Origin: CALHVX01 sp964640725
GTDB taxonomy: Bacteria > Pseudomonadota > Gammaproteobacteria > Pseudomonadales > Azotimanducaceae
Length of the DNA: 64,000 bases
Reading direction: 5' to 3'
Assembly: GCA_964640725.1 (NCBI GenBank)
Contig: CAZXIJ010000004.1
Span: 1-64,000 of the forward strand
The notes beneath the pieces were generated by a model that was given only the letters and a program-made list of their open reading frames with translations, ran no database searches and had not been told where the DNA came from. Made by a program: the position numbers and the translations under genes. Below, piece by piece: positions 1 to 8,374 of this stretch (its first letter is position 1; the number at the start of each line of letters is the position of its first letter).

Positions 1-216
1 GCCGTAGCCGCCACCGGCAAAGGGACTGCCGAACACGTTGAAGGGGCTCGCAAAGCCGCTGCTAAAGGCCTGCTGCGGGTAAAAGGTACCCGTCGTGGCG
101 GCCGCCCCGGGCGGCGGCGCGACCGGCGCTGGTGCGCCAGGACCTTTGCTGCTGGCCTGGGCGGGGGTCTGCGCCGGCAGGGTAAGAGCCGGGTTGGCGG
201 CGTTGGCGATTTGCAT
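1..216 (-). CDS. Partial unknown Ala/Pro/Gly-rich protein, N-terminus only
   Basis: An open frame begins at ATG 216 and runs off the left edge without a stop (72 codons). The N-terminus is rich in Ala, Pro, Gln and Gly, with low-complexity stretches such as PVAPPPGAAATTG and a Phe/Gly-rich end (FASPFNVFGSPFAGGG). I see no signal peptide and no domain. The only purine-rich stretch upstream (GGAAG) is weak. It lies 65 bp downstream of the amt stop on the same strand, so it could share its transcript. The amt neighbour in many proteobacteria is glnK, but this sequence is not a PII protein. Function is unknown; coding status is moderately likely. Confidence 0.4.
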   Translation of the reverse strand, partial: MQIANAANPALTLPAQTPAQASSKGPGAPAPVAPPPGAAATTGTFYPQQAFSSGFASPFNVFGSPFAGGGYG

Positions 217-281
217 CTCGCGACTTCCATGAGCGATGTTGTCCTGGAAGCTATCGGCCGTCCGCCGAGAACCTTTAGTCC

Positions 282-1619
282 CTAAAGATCGTAACCCCGC
301 TCGTTGTGCATGGTCAGGTCGAGGCCTTGCTGCTCTTCGTCCTCACTCGCCCGGTTCCCGATCACCGCACCGACCAGCAACAGAATGGCCCAGGTCACCA
401 GCCCGGTGTAGACCAGCGTTGCGGCGGCACCGATTGCCTGGGTGCCCAGCTGCTCGGCAATGACGATGTCCTGCTGGCCACTGAACAGGCCTAGCGCGTT
501 GCTGGCGAACACGCCGGTGAGCAAGGTGCCGAGCAAACCGCCAACCCCGTGTACAGGGAAGACATCCAGGGAATCGTCAATGTGCAGGCGCTGCTTCATA
601 AAAGTGGTCGCGAAGTAGCAGACAAACCCCGCCGAGACGCCGATCACCAGGGCACCGGCAGGACCAACGAAGCCGGACGCCGGCGTGATGGTACCCAGCC
701 CTGCCACCATACCGGTGACGATCCCCAGGGCCGACGGTTTGCCGTACTTGACCCACTCGATGCACATCCACACGAAAGCCCCCGCCGCCGCAGAGATATG
801 GGTCACCAGCATCGCCATCGAGGCATCACCGTTCGCAGCCAGCGCGCTGCCGCCGTTAAAGCCGAACCAGCCGACCCAGAGCATGCCCGCACCGGTAATC
901 GTGAGCGTCATGTTGTGCGGCGGCATGGCCTGCTGCGGGAAACCGCGACGACGCCCCAGCACCAACGCAGCGACCAGTGCACCGGTACCGGCGGTGATAT
1001 GCACCACGGCACCGCCAGCGAAATCCATGAAACCCATCTCGCCCAGCCAGCCGCCGCCCCAGACCCAGTGACACACGGGCAGATAGACCGCCAGGAACCA
1101 CAGCAGGCTGAACAGCAGCATGGCCGAGAAACGCATGCGCTCGGCGAAGCCGCCCACGACCAGCGCCGGGGTGATGATCGCGAAGGTCATCTGGAACAGC
1201 GCAAAGGCCGATTCCGGAATGTCGCCAGCGAGCGCGTCTTCGGTCACGCCGGCGAAAAACGCCTTGCTCAAGCCGCCGATGAATGCAGAACCCGTGTCAA
1301 AGGCCAGGCTGTAGCCAATCACCACCCACACCAGGGAGACCATGCACGTGATCACAAAGCACTGCATGAGCACGCTGAGAACGTTCTTGCTGCGCACGAG
1401 ACCGCCGTAAAACAGCGACAGGCCCGGGATGGTCATGAACAGCACCAGGGCGGTAGAGGTCAGGATCCAGGCCGTATTGCCGCTGCTCAGACCGTCCTCG
1501 GCCTGCGCGAGCGGCGCCATGGCCAGGAGGCCGAGTAGCACCAGACCGCCGGACAGAGTATCTCGCAGGCGCGTGCCTGAATGGGCCGCTGATCCGCGAC
1601 CATTCCCCATCAACATCAT
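282..1619 (-). CDS. amt: Ammonium transporter (Amt/AmtB family)
   Basis: 445 residues. A cleavable signal peptide ends near APLAQA-ED and is followed by about 11 membrane segments. Family hallmarks are visible: FYGGLVRSKN in the first core helix, MDFAGGAVVH (conserved Asp and first pore His), PPHNMTL, and VHGVGGLLGT (second pore His). The protein conducts ammonia or methylammonium across the inner membrane. Start ATG 1619 follows GAGGGGG. No PII gene is adjacent, which is unusual because amtB and glnK are commonly paired. An NtrC-like palindrome lies about 90 bp upstream. The stop codon lies inside a small hairpin (273-287) that lacks a T-run. Confidence 0.95.
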   Translation of the reverse strand: MMLMGNGRGSAAHSGTRLRDTLSGGLVLLGLLAMAPLAQAEDGLSSGNTAWILTSTALVLFMTIPGLSLFYGGLVRSKNVLSVLMQCFVITCMVSLVWVVIGYSLAFDTGSAFIGGLSKAFFAGVTEDALAGDIPESAFALFQMTFAIITPALVVGGFAERMRFSAMLLFSLLWFLAVYLPVCHWVWGGGWLGEMGFMDFAGGAVVHITAGTGALVAALVLGRRRGFPQQAMPPHNMTLTITGAGMLWVGWFGFNGGSALAANGDASMAMLVTHISAAAGAFVWMCIEWVKYGKPSALGIVTGMVAGLGTITPASGFVGPAGALVIGVSAGFVCYFATTFMKQRLHIDDSLDVFPVHGVGGLLGTLLTGVFASNALGLFSGQQDIVIAEQLGTQAIGAAATLVYTGLVTWAILLLVGAVIGNRASEDEEQQGLDLTMHNERGYDL

Positions 1620-1706
1620 CTACCCCCTCAAAAGCGCACTACTTTGGTGCAATATCGTGCAATACGCCGAACTCCCACGAACAAGCTTCGCGCCAGGCTG
1701 CGCATC

Positions 1707-1721
1707 GCACCAATTATGTGC
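1707..1721. promoter_or_regulatory. Candidate NtrC-binding site upstream of amt
   Basis: GCAC-N7-GTGC (GCACCAATTATGTGC) matches the half-sites and spacing of the enterobacterial NtrC consensus. It is centred about 95 bp upstream of the amt start, where NtrC enhancers usually sit. A second GTGC-rich stretch (TTGGTGCAATATCGTGCA) lies at 1644-1661. I could not find a well-spaced -24/-12 sigma-54 promoter between the site and amt, so the assignment rests on the palindrome and the gene context. Confidence 0.45.
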
Positions 1722-1768
1722 GCAAAAGTATGGAGAAAGGGATTGGTGCTGACAACCAGGCCGGGCTG

Positions 1769-2779
1769 TCAGAGCCTTGCGAGCTGAGAGACCAGCGGCG
1801 GTCCGCGATAGATAAATCCGGTGTAGATCTGCAGCAGCTGCGCACCCGCATCCAGCATCGCCTGGCCGTCCGCCGCGCTGCTGATCCCCCCCACCGCGAT
1901 GACCGGCAACGCCTCGCCCAGCGCGTCGGCAAAGCGGGCAACGGTCATCCGCGACAGCTCGAAGAGCGGTTTGCCGCTGAGTCCTCCGGCCTCGGCCGCC
2001 AGCGGCTCGGGAATGCCGGGGCGAGTGATGGTGGTATTGGTTGCGATCAGCGCATCCAGCGCCAAATCCCGCGCAATCGCCGCGATTTCCCGAACTTCTT
2101 CAGGCGCCAGATCCGGCGCGATCTTGAGAGCCAGGGGGGTGTATTTGCCATCGCGGGTCGCCAGATCGCCCTGCTGAACTTTGAGCGGTTCCAGCAGCGC
2201 AGCGAGGGCGCGGCCGCCCTGAAGATCACGCAGACCGGGGGTGTTCGGAGACGACAGGTTAACGGTCACGTAGTCCGCATAGGGCGAGACCGCGTCGAAG
2301 CCGGCCGCGTAGTCGGCCCCGGCATCGCTGTTGTCGGTGACCTTGTTTTTGCCGATGTTCACGCCCAGGCGCGTGTGCGCCAACCGGCCGCTGCGCCGCA
2401 GGGCGCGCAAGCGGGGCACGACGCCAGGCAGGCCATCGTTGTTGAACCCCATACGGTTAATCAGCCCTTCCTGGCTCGCGGCGCGAAACAGCCGGGGCTT
2501 GTCGTTGCCCGGTTGTGGTCGCGGCGTGACCGTGCCGATCTCGACAAAGCCGAAGCCAAGCCGGGCGAGACCGGCTACGGCGATCGCGTCCTTGTCCAGA
2601 CCGGCAGCCAGGCCGACGGGGTTGCGGAAATCAAGGCCCATCACTTTGCGGGCCCGGCCGGTGCAGGGCCGAATCGCTCCGGGCAGCGCGCCGAGGGCAG
2701 CGAGCCCGGTCATGGCCAGATGGTGAGCGGCTTCAGGATCGAGCGCGAAGAGCGCGGAGCGGGCAACGGTGTACATCAC
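1769..2779 (-). CDS. pyrD: Dihydroorotate dehydrogenase (quinone), class 2
   Basis: 336 residues, normal for class 2 PyrD. It oxidises dihydroorotate to orotate with quinone as acceptor at the inner membrane, in de novo pyrimidine synthesis. Visible features are the N-terminal amphipathic extension (FALDPEAAHHLAM), FMN-site motifs NPVGLAAGLDKD and GFGFVEIGTVTP, NRMGFNNDG, the catalytic-Ser motif NLSSPNTPGLR, ATNTT, and GGLSGKPLF. It lies 20 bp downstream of the DUF2835 gene on the same strand, so the two are probably cotranscribed. Confidence 0.97.
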   Translation of the reverse strand: MMYTVARSALFALDPEAAHHLAMTGLAALGALPGAIRPCTGRARKVMGLDFRNPVGLAAGLDKDAIAVAGLARLGFGFVEIGTVTPRPQPGNDKPRLFRAASQEGLINRMGFNNDGLPGVVPRLRALRRSGRLAHTRLGVNIGKNKVTDNSDAGADYAAGFDAVSPYADYVTVNLSSPNTPGLRDLQGGRALAALLEPLKVQQGDLATRDGKYTPLALKIAPDLAPEEVREIAAIARDLALDALIATNTTITRPGIPEPLAAEAGGLSGKPLFELSRMTVARFADALGEALPVIAVGGISSAADGQAMLDAGAQLLQIYTGFIYRGPPLVSQLARL

Positions 2780-2799
2780 GCCATCTTACCAGCGCGCGG

Positions 2800-3024
2800 T
2801 CAGCGGTTGGCGTGCGCAAACCTTTTGAGCCGGTGCTGCGCGTCCGTGTCCAGCACGAAGGTCCCCTGCACCCCGGCATGGGAGACGACCCCTCGCAGCC
2901 AGCTCGCCGGAAACGCCACCCGGGTGCCACAGCGGGCAATGGCGTGCACCTGATGTGCCCGGCCGGCGTAAAAGCGCAGCCATTCCTGGGTGTCGATGTG
3001 AATGTCCAACAGATAGCGCGGCAT
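2800..3024 (-). CDS. DUF2835 family small protein
   Basis: 74 residues from ATG 3024 (MPRYLLDIHI). The open frame extends upstream to a TTG at 3051, but the family starts at the MPRY-type sequence. The pattern of an acidic beta strand, WLRFYAGRAHQVHA, FPASWLRGVV and HAGVQGTF is characteristic of DUF2835, a small gammaproteobacterial family of unknown function. It ends 20 bp before pyrD and is divergent from the moxR operon. Confidence 0.75.
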   Translation of the reverse strand: MPRYLLDIHIDTQEWLRFYAGRAHQVHAIARCGTRVAFPASWLRGVVSHAGVQGTFVLDTDAQHRLKRFAHANR

Positions 3025-3105
3025 GGGGCCAAACTTCGCCTGGGCTCTCAACGCAAGGCTAGCTCAGCTGAGCCAGCTGGCCACCGCAGAGGCACATCGG
3101 TTGGT

Positions 3106-3117
3106 TACAATGCGCCC
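3106..3117 (+). promoter_or_regulatory. Possible -10 element directly before moxR
   Basis: TACAAT (3106-3111) ends seven bases before the moxR ATG at 3118, and no Shine-Dalgarno sequence lies between. If this is the -10 hexamer, transcription would start at or next to the A of the start codon, giving a leaderless mRNA. The expected -35 position (about 3083-3088) is poor, so this is tentative. Confidence 0.35.
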
Positions 3118-4089
3118 ATGAATGTACCAATGCCCCCCCTTCAGGAAAAAGTCCTGACCATCACCCGCTGGCTTCGCGGCCGGGTTATCGGCCAGGAAAC
3201 GCTGCTCGAACGCCTGTTGATGACCCTCCTTTGCGGTGGCCATCTGCTGGTCGAAGGCGCTCCCGGTCTGGCCAAGACCCGCGCCGTCAAGGAACTCGCG
3301 GCCGCCGTCGAGGGCGATTTCCACCGGATCCAGTTCACCCCGGACCTGTTGCCCAGCGACGTCACCGGCACGGAGATTTACCGCCCGGAGGACGGCAGCT
3401 TCCGTTTCCAGAAGGGCCCGGTGTTTCACCACCTGGTGCTGGCGGACGAAATCAACCGGGCGCCCGCCAAGGTACAGTCGGCACTGCTCGAAGCCATGGC
3501 GGAGCACCAGGTCAGTATTGGCCGGGAAACCTATGCGCTGCCCGACCTGTTTATGGTGATGGCCACGCAAAACCCCATCGAGCAGGAAGGGACCTACCCG
3601 CTGCCCGAGGCGCAGCTGGATCGCTTTCTGATGCAGGTCAATGTGGGCTATCCGGACCGGGACGCCGAAGTCGACATTTTACGCCTGGTGCGCAGCGAGA
3701 CCCGCCAGGCCCAGGAAGTCACGCCCCCGCCGGCGCGGCTCACCGAGGCCGACGTGTTCGCTGCGCGCGATGCACTGGTTGCGATGCACATGGCTGAACC
3801 CGTCGAGCGCTACCTGGTCGAACTGGTGATGGCCACTCGAGAAGACAACGACGCCACCGCCGGGCTTTTGGAGTTCGGTGCTTCGCCCCGGGCCACCTTG
3901 TCCCTGGACCTGTGCGCCCGCGCCGTCGCCTGGCTCGGCGGCCGCGACTTCGTCACGCCGGAAGACGTACAAGCCATTGCGGCGGACTGCCTCCGGCACC
4001 GGCTGTTGCTGACCTTCGAGGCCGAGGCTGAGGGCATCAGCACGGACATGGTAATCGAGCGCATTCTGAAACAGGTGCCTTCCCCCTGA
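3118..4089 (+). CDS. MoxR-family AAA+ ATPase
   Basis: 323 residues. Walker A is GAPGLAKT (residues 47-54), Walker B is VLADEINRAP, and the sensor-1 region is MATQNPIEQEGTYPLPEAQ. This is the classical MoxR arrangement, with a C-terminal helical lid. MoxR ATPases act as chaperone-like partners of von Willebrand A-domain proteins, several of which are encoded directly downstream. ATG 3118 was chosen because family members start a few residues before the LTITRWLRGRVIGQE-like segment. The frame stays open upstream to 2812, but that stretch overlaps the opposite DUF2835 gene. First gene of a six-gene Bat-type operon. Confidence 0.93.
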   Translation: MNVPMPPLQEKVLTITRWLRGRVIGQETLLERLLMTLLCGGHLLVEGAPGLAKTRAVKELAAAVEGDFHRIQFTPDLLPSDVTGTEIYRPEDGSFRFQKGPVFHHLVLADEINRAPAKVQSALLEAMAEHQVSIGRETYALPDLFMVMATQNPIEQEGTYPLPEAQLDRFLMQVNVGYPDRDAEVDILRLVRSETRQAQEVTPPPARLTEADVFAARDALVAMHMAEPVERYLVELVMATREDNDATAGLLEFGASPRATLSLDLCARAVAWLGGRDFVTPEDVQAIAADCLRHRLLLTFEAEAEGISTDMVIERILKQVPSP

Positions 4090-4091
4090 AC

Positions 4092-5018
4092 ATGGCCAGC
4101 CGCAGCGTCCCTGCAGCAAAGTCGCTGACCGGCGCCTACGTGGCGCTGGAGGATCTGCTTGCCCTGCGGCTCAAAGCGGGCCGCTCGCCGCGCCAACGCA
4201 CCCGTCGGTTGCCCCCCGGGGCGGGCGAGCGCCGCTCCCGGCTGCGGGGACGCGGGATCGATTTTGCCGAGGTGCGCGCCTACGAGGCCGGCGACGACGT
4301 GCGCAACATCGACTGGCGCGTCACGGCGCGCATGAACGAGCCGCACACCAAGATTTTCCGAGAGGAACGCGAGCGCCCCACGCTCATCTGCGTTGATCAG
4401 TCCCGCACCCAGTTTTTCGGGACCCGGGTCCGACTCAAATCGGTCGCCGCCGCAGAACTTGCGGCGCGCTGGGCCTGGCAGGCCCTGGCGGAAGGGGACC
4501 GGGTGGGCGGCCTGGTCCTGGGCAACAGCGATTCTGTCTGGCACAAGCCGCAGCGGTCCAGCCGCGCCGTGGCCCGCATGCTCGGTACCCTGGCCAGCCG
4601 CAACCAGGCCCTCAACCGCACGCTGCCAACGCCGGACCCGGCCTATCTGGACAGCGAGCTGCGCCAGCTGGCGCGGCTCGCTCGCACCGGACACCGCATC
4701 CTTCTGGTCAGCGATTTCCTGCCCCGGGGCGAGTTCTGGCAGGACGCCCTCGGCGCGCTGGCTAGACACAACGAAGTGCTGGCCATCCACATCAGCGACC
4801 CGATGGAGCAAGCGCTGCCTCTGGCAGAAGACTTCACGGTCGCCGCAGCGGGCGAGCGCCTGCGGGTAGACGGCAACCGCGCGCAGACCCGTTCCCGCTA
4901 CCGCGAACGCGCGGTGACTGCAATGAACGATCTTAAAAACTCGCTGCAACACAGCGGCGTGCATTTCGCGAGCATCAGCACGGAGCAGCCCATCAGTTCG
5001 CTGCCGCTGTGGCACTGA
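4092..5018 (+). CDS. DUF58 domain-containing protein
   Basis: 308 residues, starting two bases after the moxR stop. The DUF58 signature appears around residues 45-90 (RLRGRGIDFAEVRAYEAGDD followed by VRNIDWRVTARMNEP). A degenerate VWA-like fold follows, containing DQSRTQFFGTR and LLVSDFLPRGEFW. There is no obvious membrane segment. DUF58 proteins accompany MoxR and VWA proteins in Bat operons, and their biochemical role is not settled. Its TGA overlaps the ATG of the next gene (TGATG). Confidence 0.9.
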   Translation: MASRSVPAAKSLTGAYVALEDLLALRLKAGRSPRQRTRRLPPGAGERRSRLRGRGIDFAEVRAYEAGDDVRNIDWRVTARMNEPHTKIFREERERPTLICVDQSRTQFFGTRVRLKSVAAAELAARWAWQALAEGDRVGGLVLGNSDSVWHKPQRSSRAVARMLGTLASRNQALNRTLPTPDPAYLDSELRQLARLARTGHRILLVSDFLPRGEFWQDALGALARHNEVLAIHISDPMEQALPLAEDFTVAAAGERLRVDGNRAQTRSRYRERAVTAMNDLKNSLQHSGVHFASISTEQPISSLPLWH

Positions 5019-5530
5019 TGCAGGCCGACCCGTTGCAACAGCTGAAGGACGTGCACCTGCCGGCCGAGCCCTCCTGGTGGCCGCCCGCACCGGGCTGGTG
5101 GCTCCTGGCCCTGGCAGCCCTGTGCCTTGCCGCGCTCGCGCTGCGGCAACTGCGCCGCTGGCAGCGTCGCCGGCGGCCTTACGTGCAGGCCGCCCTGCTC
5201 CACGAACAGCTGGTCAGCGACCTCCAGGCCGGCGCTCTGGAACCAGAACGCTACGTGCACGAGGCCAACGCGCTGCTGAAGCGAATCATGCTGCATGCCC
5301 GGGACGAAGCCAGCGCCGCTGCGCTGAGTGGCGAGGCGTGGCTTGAACGTTTGCAAGCCCTGGCACCGGAAGCGCCGGTGCCGGCCAGCGCCAGCCACTG
5401 GCTGACGGAACGGCGCTTTCAGCCATCGATCCGGGCTTTGGGGACGCAGGAAACGAGCGAACTTGTCGGCTGGTTTCGGGCCCTGCTCAGCGCGGCGCGC
5501 CGTCCCGAGCCGCAGGAACCTGCCCCGTGA
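5018..5530 (+). CDS. DUF4381 domain-containing membrane protein (Bat operon)
   Basis: 170 residues from ATG 5018, which overlaps the preceding stop; an in-frame GTG at 5009 is the alternative. The N-terminus carries PLQQLKDVHLPAEPSWWPPAPGWW followed by one hydrophobic helix (LLALAALCLAALAL) and a basic stretch, a DUF4381 layout. The cytosolic remainder is helical. It is always found between DUF58 and VWA genes in this operon type and probably anchors the complex at the inner membrane. Its stop overlaps the next GTG (GTGA). Confidence 0.8.
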   Translation: MQADPLQQLKDVHLPAEPSWWPPAPGWWLLALAALCLAALALRQLRRWQRRRRPYVQAALLHEQLVSDLQAGALEPERYVHEANALLKRIMLHARDEASAAALSGEAWLERLQALAPEAPVPASASHWLTERRFQPSIRALGTQETSELVGWFRALLSAARRPEPQEPAP

Positions 5531-6564
5531 CCATCGACTGGATCTGGCCCTGGCTGTTCGCGCTGGCACCGATCCCGCTGCTGGTGCGGCGCCTGTGGCC
5601 GCCCCCGCCGCGACAGGAGGCAGCGCTGGCAGTGCCGGACCTCGCCCCCTTCAGCGTCGACACAGAGCAAGGCGCGGGCGCGGCCGGCGGTCGACAACTC
5701 CTGCCGCTGGTACTGCTGTGGGTTGCCTGGCTGGCCCTGCTGGCGGCCGGCGCGCGGCCGCAGTGGACGGGGGCTGAAGTCAGCCTGCCAGCGACTGGCC
5801 GGGATCTGATGCTGGCGGTCGACATCTCCGGCTCCATGGGCACCGAAGACATGCAGCTGGGCGACGACTTCGTGAATCGGCTTGTTGTGGTGAAGAGCGT
5901 CGTAAACAGTTTTCTGGCCGAGCGTCAGGGTGATCGCGTCGGCCTGATTTTGTTCGGCACGCGCGCCTATCTGCAGGCGCCGCTCACCTTCGACCTGGGC
6001 AGCGTCCAGGAGTTGCTCGGCGATGCGCCGGTCGGGATCGCCGGGGGAAAAACCGCCATCGGCGATGCCATTGGCCTCGCGGTCAAGAGGCTGCGGGCCA
6101 AGCAAGAAGGCGAGCGCGTGTTGATCCTGCTGACCGACGGCGCCAACAACGTCGGCGAGATCGCGCCGGTCAAAGCCGCAGAGCTCGCAGCCTCGGCCGA
6201 CGTCAAAATCTACACCGTCGGCGTCGGGGCCGACGAAATGCAGCTGAAAATGCCCGGGCTGTTCGGCGCGCTCGGCTCGCGCACGGTCAACCCGTCAGCG
6301 GAGCTGGACGAAGAGACCCTGGGCCAGATCGCGGGCCTGACCGGAGGCGACTACTTCCGCGCCCGGAACACCCAGCGGCTGCAGGAGATCTACGCGACGA
6401 TCGACGCTATGGAGCCCGTCAGCCAGGATGCCGAGAGCTTTCGGCCCGTACGCGCGCTCTACCATTGGCCGCTGGCGCTGGCCCTGCTGATGAGCCTTGC
6501 GCTGCTGCTGCCAGCGCTGCGCAAAATGTTCGCGAACCGGCAGGCCCTTCGTCATGGCGGATAG
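5527..6564 (+). CDS. VWA-domain membrane protein, BatA-like
   Basis: 345 residues, GTG start overlapping the previous stop. An N-terminal hydrophobic segment (WLFALAPIPLL) and a second near residues 58-74 precede a von Willebrand A domain. The MIDAS motif DISGS is at residues 99-103, with a second MIDAS region around LLTDGANNVGE. A final membrane helix (LALALLMSLALLLPAL) lies near the C-terminus. This is the BatA topology: a metal-binding VWA domain held at the inner membrane, facing the periplasm. It works with MoxR and DUF58 in the operon; envelope stress or aerotolerance roles are reported for the family but not proven. Confidence 0.88.
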   Translation: MTIDWIWPWLFALAPIPLLVRRLWPPPPRQEAALAVPDLAPFSVDTEQGAGAAGGRQLLPLVLLWVAWLALLAAGARPQWTGAEVSLPATGRDLMLAVDISGSMGTEDMQLGDDFVNRLVVVKSVVNSFLAERQGDRVGLILFGTRAYLQAPLTFDLGSVQELLGDAPVGIAGGKTAIGDAIGLAVKRLRAKQEGERVLILLTDGANNVGEIAPVKAAELAASADVKIYTVGVGADEMQLKMPGLFGALGSRTVNPSAELDEETLGQIAGLTGGDYFRARNTQRLQEIYATIDAMEPVSQDAESFRPVRALYHWPLALALLMSLALLLPALRKMFANRQALRHGG

Positions 6565-8374
6565 CTTTCACTTTCTGCGCCCGGAGTGGCTGCTGTCCCT
6601 GCTGCCAGCGGCCGCCCTGGTCTGGGCCTGGCACCGGCGCCGGCAGCGCAGCAATCCCTTCGCCGATGCCATCGATCCGGAGTTGCTTGAGGTGCTGCTG
6701 GAAAACAGCAACCGGCGCAGTGGGCTATGGCCGACCATCGCCCTTGCTGTCGCCCTGGCGCTGGCCATCATCGCGCTGGCCGGCCCCGCATGGGAAAGGC
6801 TGCCGCAGCCGGTATCGAGGGACGGCGATGCGCTGGTCCTGGTCCTGGACCTGTCCTTGTCGATGTACGCGCGCGACGTCGAGCCCACCCGGCTGGTCCG
6901 GGCGCGGCAGAAACTCACCGATGTGCTGCGATTGCGCAAGCAGGGCTATACAGCGCTGGTCGCCTATGCGGGCGATGCGCATACGGTGGCGCCGCTTACC
7001 GACGACACACAGACCATCGCCAACCTCCTCGGTTCGCTGGCACCGAACATGATGCCGGTGCTGGGCAGCGACCCGAACCAGGCATTGACGCTGGCGCGCA
7101 CGCTGTTTGAGAGCGCGGGCATGTCGCAGGGCCGAATTCTGCTGGTCACCGACGGCGTCGACCAGATGAGCGACGTGACCCGCCATCGGAGCCGCAACTT
7201 CCCCATCAGCGTGCTCGGGATCGGTACCGAAGCCGGGGCGCCGATCCCGCTTGATTTTGCCAATCAGCCCGGCCGGGTCCTGCAGACCAACCAGGGTGAT
7301 GTCATCCGGGCCAGGCTCGACCCACAGCGGCTGAGCGAGGTAGCTGACCTGTGTTACGGCCGCTACGCCACTGCGGGCCAAACCCTGAGCGATCTTGAGA
7401 CGCTGTTGGCCACGGCGCTGCCGGGCACCGAAGAAACGGTAGAGACAGAGCGCCAGTTCGACCAGTGGGCGGATCGCGGTTACTGGCTGGCCCTGCTGCT
7501 CATCCCGCTGCTCGCCCTCGGCTTTCGCCGCGGCACTTTCGCGCAGCTTGCCCCAGCCAGCGCCGGGCCGTTGCTCAGCGCCGCACTGCTGGGAGCGGCC
7601 ATGGCCCTGGCGCCACCTGCGGCGCACGCCGGCCTGTGGCAAGACCTGTGGCAGCGACCCGATCAGCAGGCGCGCAAAGCGCTGCAGGAAGGGGCGCCGG
7701 AGCGCGCCGCGGCGCTCTTCGAAAACAAGGACTGGGCCGGAGTCGCCCACTACCGCAGCAAGGACTACAACGCCGCGCTCGAAGCCTTCTCGGGCACACC
7801 AGACCCTGTGGATCAGCCCGCGGCGGCTCGGCTGCGGGACACCTACAACCGGGGCAACGCGCTGGCCCATCTCGGCCGCTACGAGGACGCAATCGCCGCC
7901 TACGATCGCGTGCTCGCGAACGAGCCCGACCATGCAGATGCGGCCTTCAACAAGGCGCTGCTGGAAAAACTGATGCAGGACCAGCAGGACTCCGGGGAAG
8001 GCGACAGCAGCGAGCAGGAAAACGAGGACCAGCAAGGGCAAAACGACTCAGAGCAGAACGCCAACAACAGCAGCGATCAGAACGGCGACCAGGCCGATGG
8101 CGATGAATCCCAACCGCCAGAGGACGGCGAGCAACGCGATGCCGACGAGACAGACCAGTCTGACCAGCAAAGCGCCAACGAATCGCAGCCCGAGGAACCC
8201 ACTGCTGAGCCCGAAAGCCAGGCAAGCCGCGATGCCAACACCGAAGCAATGGAGCAGTGGCTGCGCCGGGTGCCGGATGATCCGGGCGGGTTGCTGAGGC
8301 GCAAGTTTCAGTACGAGTCCAATCAGCGGCGTCGCCGGGGCGAAGGCGCCCGGGACCAGGAACAGATCTGGTGA
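6554..8374 (+). CDS. VWA and TPR domain protein, BatB-BatC fusion
   Basis: 606 residues from ATG 6554 (MADSFHFLRPEW), overlapping the previous gene by 11 bp. Two N-terminal membrane helices precede a VWA domain with MIDAS DLSLS at residues 99-103. A further hydrophobic stretch (near residues 310-355) follows, then TPR repeats (YNRGNALAHLGRYEDAIAAY and the next helix pair). The tail, roughly residues 475-560, is almost entirely Glu, Asp, Gln, Asn and Ser, and is followed by a short conserved end (EQWLRRVPDDPGGLLRRKF). In some bacteria batB and batC are separate; here they are one gene. Confidence 0.88.
   Translation: MADSFHFLRPEWLLSLLPAAALVWAWHRRRQRSNPFADAIDPELLEVLLENSNRRSGLWPTIALAVALALAIIALAGPAWERLPQPVSRDGDALVLVLDLSLSMYARDVEPTRLVRARQKLTDVLRLRKQGYTALVAYAGDAHTVAPLTDDTQTIANLLGSLAPNMMPVLGSDPNQALTLARTLFESAGMSQGRILLVTDGVDQMSDVTRHRSRNFPISVLGIGTEAGAPIPLDFANQPGRVLQTNQGDVIRARLDPQRLSEVADLCYGRYATAGQTLSDLETLLATALPGTEETVETERQFDQWADRGYWLALLLIPLLALGFRRGTFAQLAPASAGPLLSAALLGAAMALAPPAAHAGLWQDLWQRPDQQARKALQEGAPERAAALFENKDWAGVAHYRSKDYNAALEAFSGTPDPVDQPAAARLRDTYNRGNALAHLGRYEDAIAAYDRVLANEPDHADAAFNKALLEKLMQDQQDSGEGDSSEQENEDQQGQNDSEQNANNSSDQNGDQADGDESQPPEDGEQRDADETDQSDQQSANESQPEEPTAEPESQASRDANTEAMEQWLRRVPDDPGGLLRRKFQYESNQRRRRGEGARDQEQIW

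Noticed and set aside
273..287. Terminator at the amt stop (CTTTAG-GGA-CTAAAG)
   Set aside because: The hairpin includes the stop codon and has no T-run after it.
549..1538. 329-codon plus frame opposite amt, rich in His, Arg and Gln
   Set aside because: Composition is that of an antisense shadow, and amt is unambiguous.
1640..1670. Sigma-54 promoter for amt on the minus strand (TTGCACGATATTGCA)
   Set aside because: The GG element is missing and the distance to GC is one base short; sigma-54 spacing is strict.
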